This document shows positions 63,993 to 64,000 of a stretch of DNA of 64,000 bases, piece by piece. Source of the stretch: Sphingomonas hylomeconis (GTDB lineage Bacteria; Pseudomonadota; Alphaproteobacteria; Sphingomonadales; Sphingomonadaceae). A program made the position numbers and the translations under genes. Where the stretch lies: contig NZ_JANQBK010000011.1 in assembly GCF_025370105.1 (NCBI RefSeq), positions 59,225 through 123,224 on the forward strand, given 5' to 3'. The notes under the pieces were generated by a model. The model had not been told where the DNA came from. It was given only the letters and a program-made list of their open reading frames with translations, and searched no databases. Position 1 is the stretch's first letter, and every line of letters starts with the position of its first letter.

Positions 63993-64000
63993 CGCCGCCG

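Overview
The window is high-GC alphaproteobacterial chromosome and reads like an aerobic anoxygenic phototrophic sphingomonad (Sphingomonas or a close relative). The evidence is a purple-bacterial photosynthesis gene cluster in the sphingomonad order, several TonB-dependent receptors, Tat-exported glycosidases, a DSD1-type enzyme and small palindromic repeats of the kind scattered through sphingomonad genomes. No tRNA, rRNA, CRISPR array, transposase or integrase was found.

1-24.4 kb is the photosynthesis cluster. On the + strand, lhaA (cut by the window edge)-puhA-puhB-puhC-orf97-acsF-puhE-hemA form an almost gap-free run joined mainly by ATGA or GTGA overlaps; bchM and the rest of bchFNBHL probably lie beyond the left edge. 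On the - strand, crtF-bchC-bchX-bchY-bchZ-pufB-pufA-pufL-pufM-pufC, followed by a DUF3422 gene, encode carotenoid O-methylation, the chlorin-to-bacteriochlorin steps, the LH1 antenna and the reaction centre with its tetraheme cytochrome. crtD-crtC run divergently from crtF. bchI-bchD-bchO plus a 61-codon membrane protein encode Mg-chelatase functions and diverge from tspO. Three perfect TGT-N12-ACA sites (PpsR/CrtJ type) sit in front of bchC, between crtF and crtD, and between bchI and tspO. The genes for PpsR, crtEBI, bchE, bchG and bchP are not in the window.

24.4-42.1 kb is mostly a glucan-use region: a GH16 glucanase with a FucP-type sugar permease, a TetR regulator, a SulP anion transporter preceded by a strongly structured leader, a GPH-type sugar transporter, a GH3 glucosidase, a LacI regulator overlapping an Oar-like TonB receptor, a glucoamylase-like (GH144-type) enzyme and a 996-residue alpha/alpha-barrel glycosidase-like protein. 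A perfect 22-bp palindrome between GH3 and lacI is the likely LacI operator.

42.1-47.8 kb holds housekeeping and accessory genes: a DUF4403 lipoprotein, two coupled short-chain dehydrogenases, a DnaQ-like exonuclease with a BRCT-like tail, and a DUF2252 protein. 47.9-56.4 kb is a co-directional block on the - strand: TonB receptor, beta-helix lipoprotein, diheme cytochrome lipoprotein, sugar-lactone-oxidase-like flavoprotein, DSD1-type PLP enzyme and MFS transporter. Its substrate is unknown. 56.5-64 kb holds a small hypothetical gene, a TIGR03032-like protein, a 1779-residue autotransporter with a repetitive beta-solenoid passenger, and the end of an unidentified gene.

The most unusual sequence feature is a set of four palindromic repeat elements. 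Two lie inside bacteriochlorophyll genes (bchY and bchD) without breaking the frame, one between bchY and bchZ, and one over the start of the diheme cytochrome gene.
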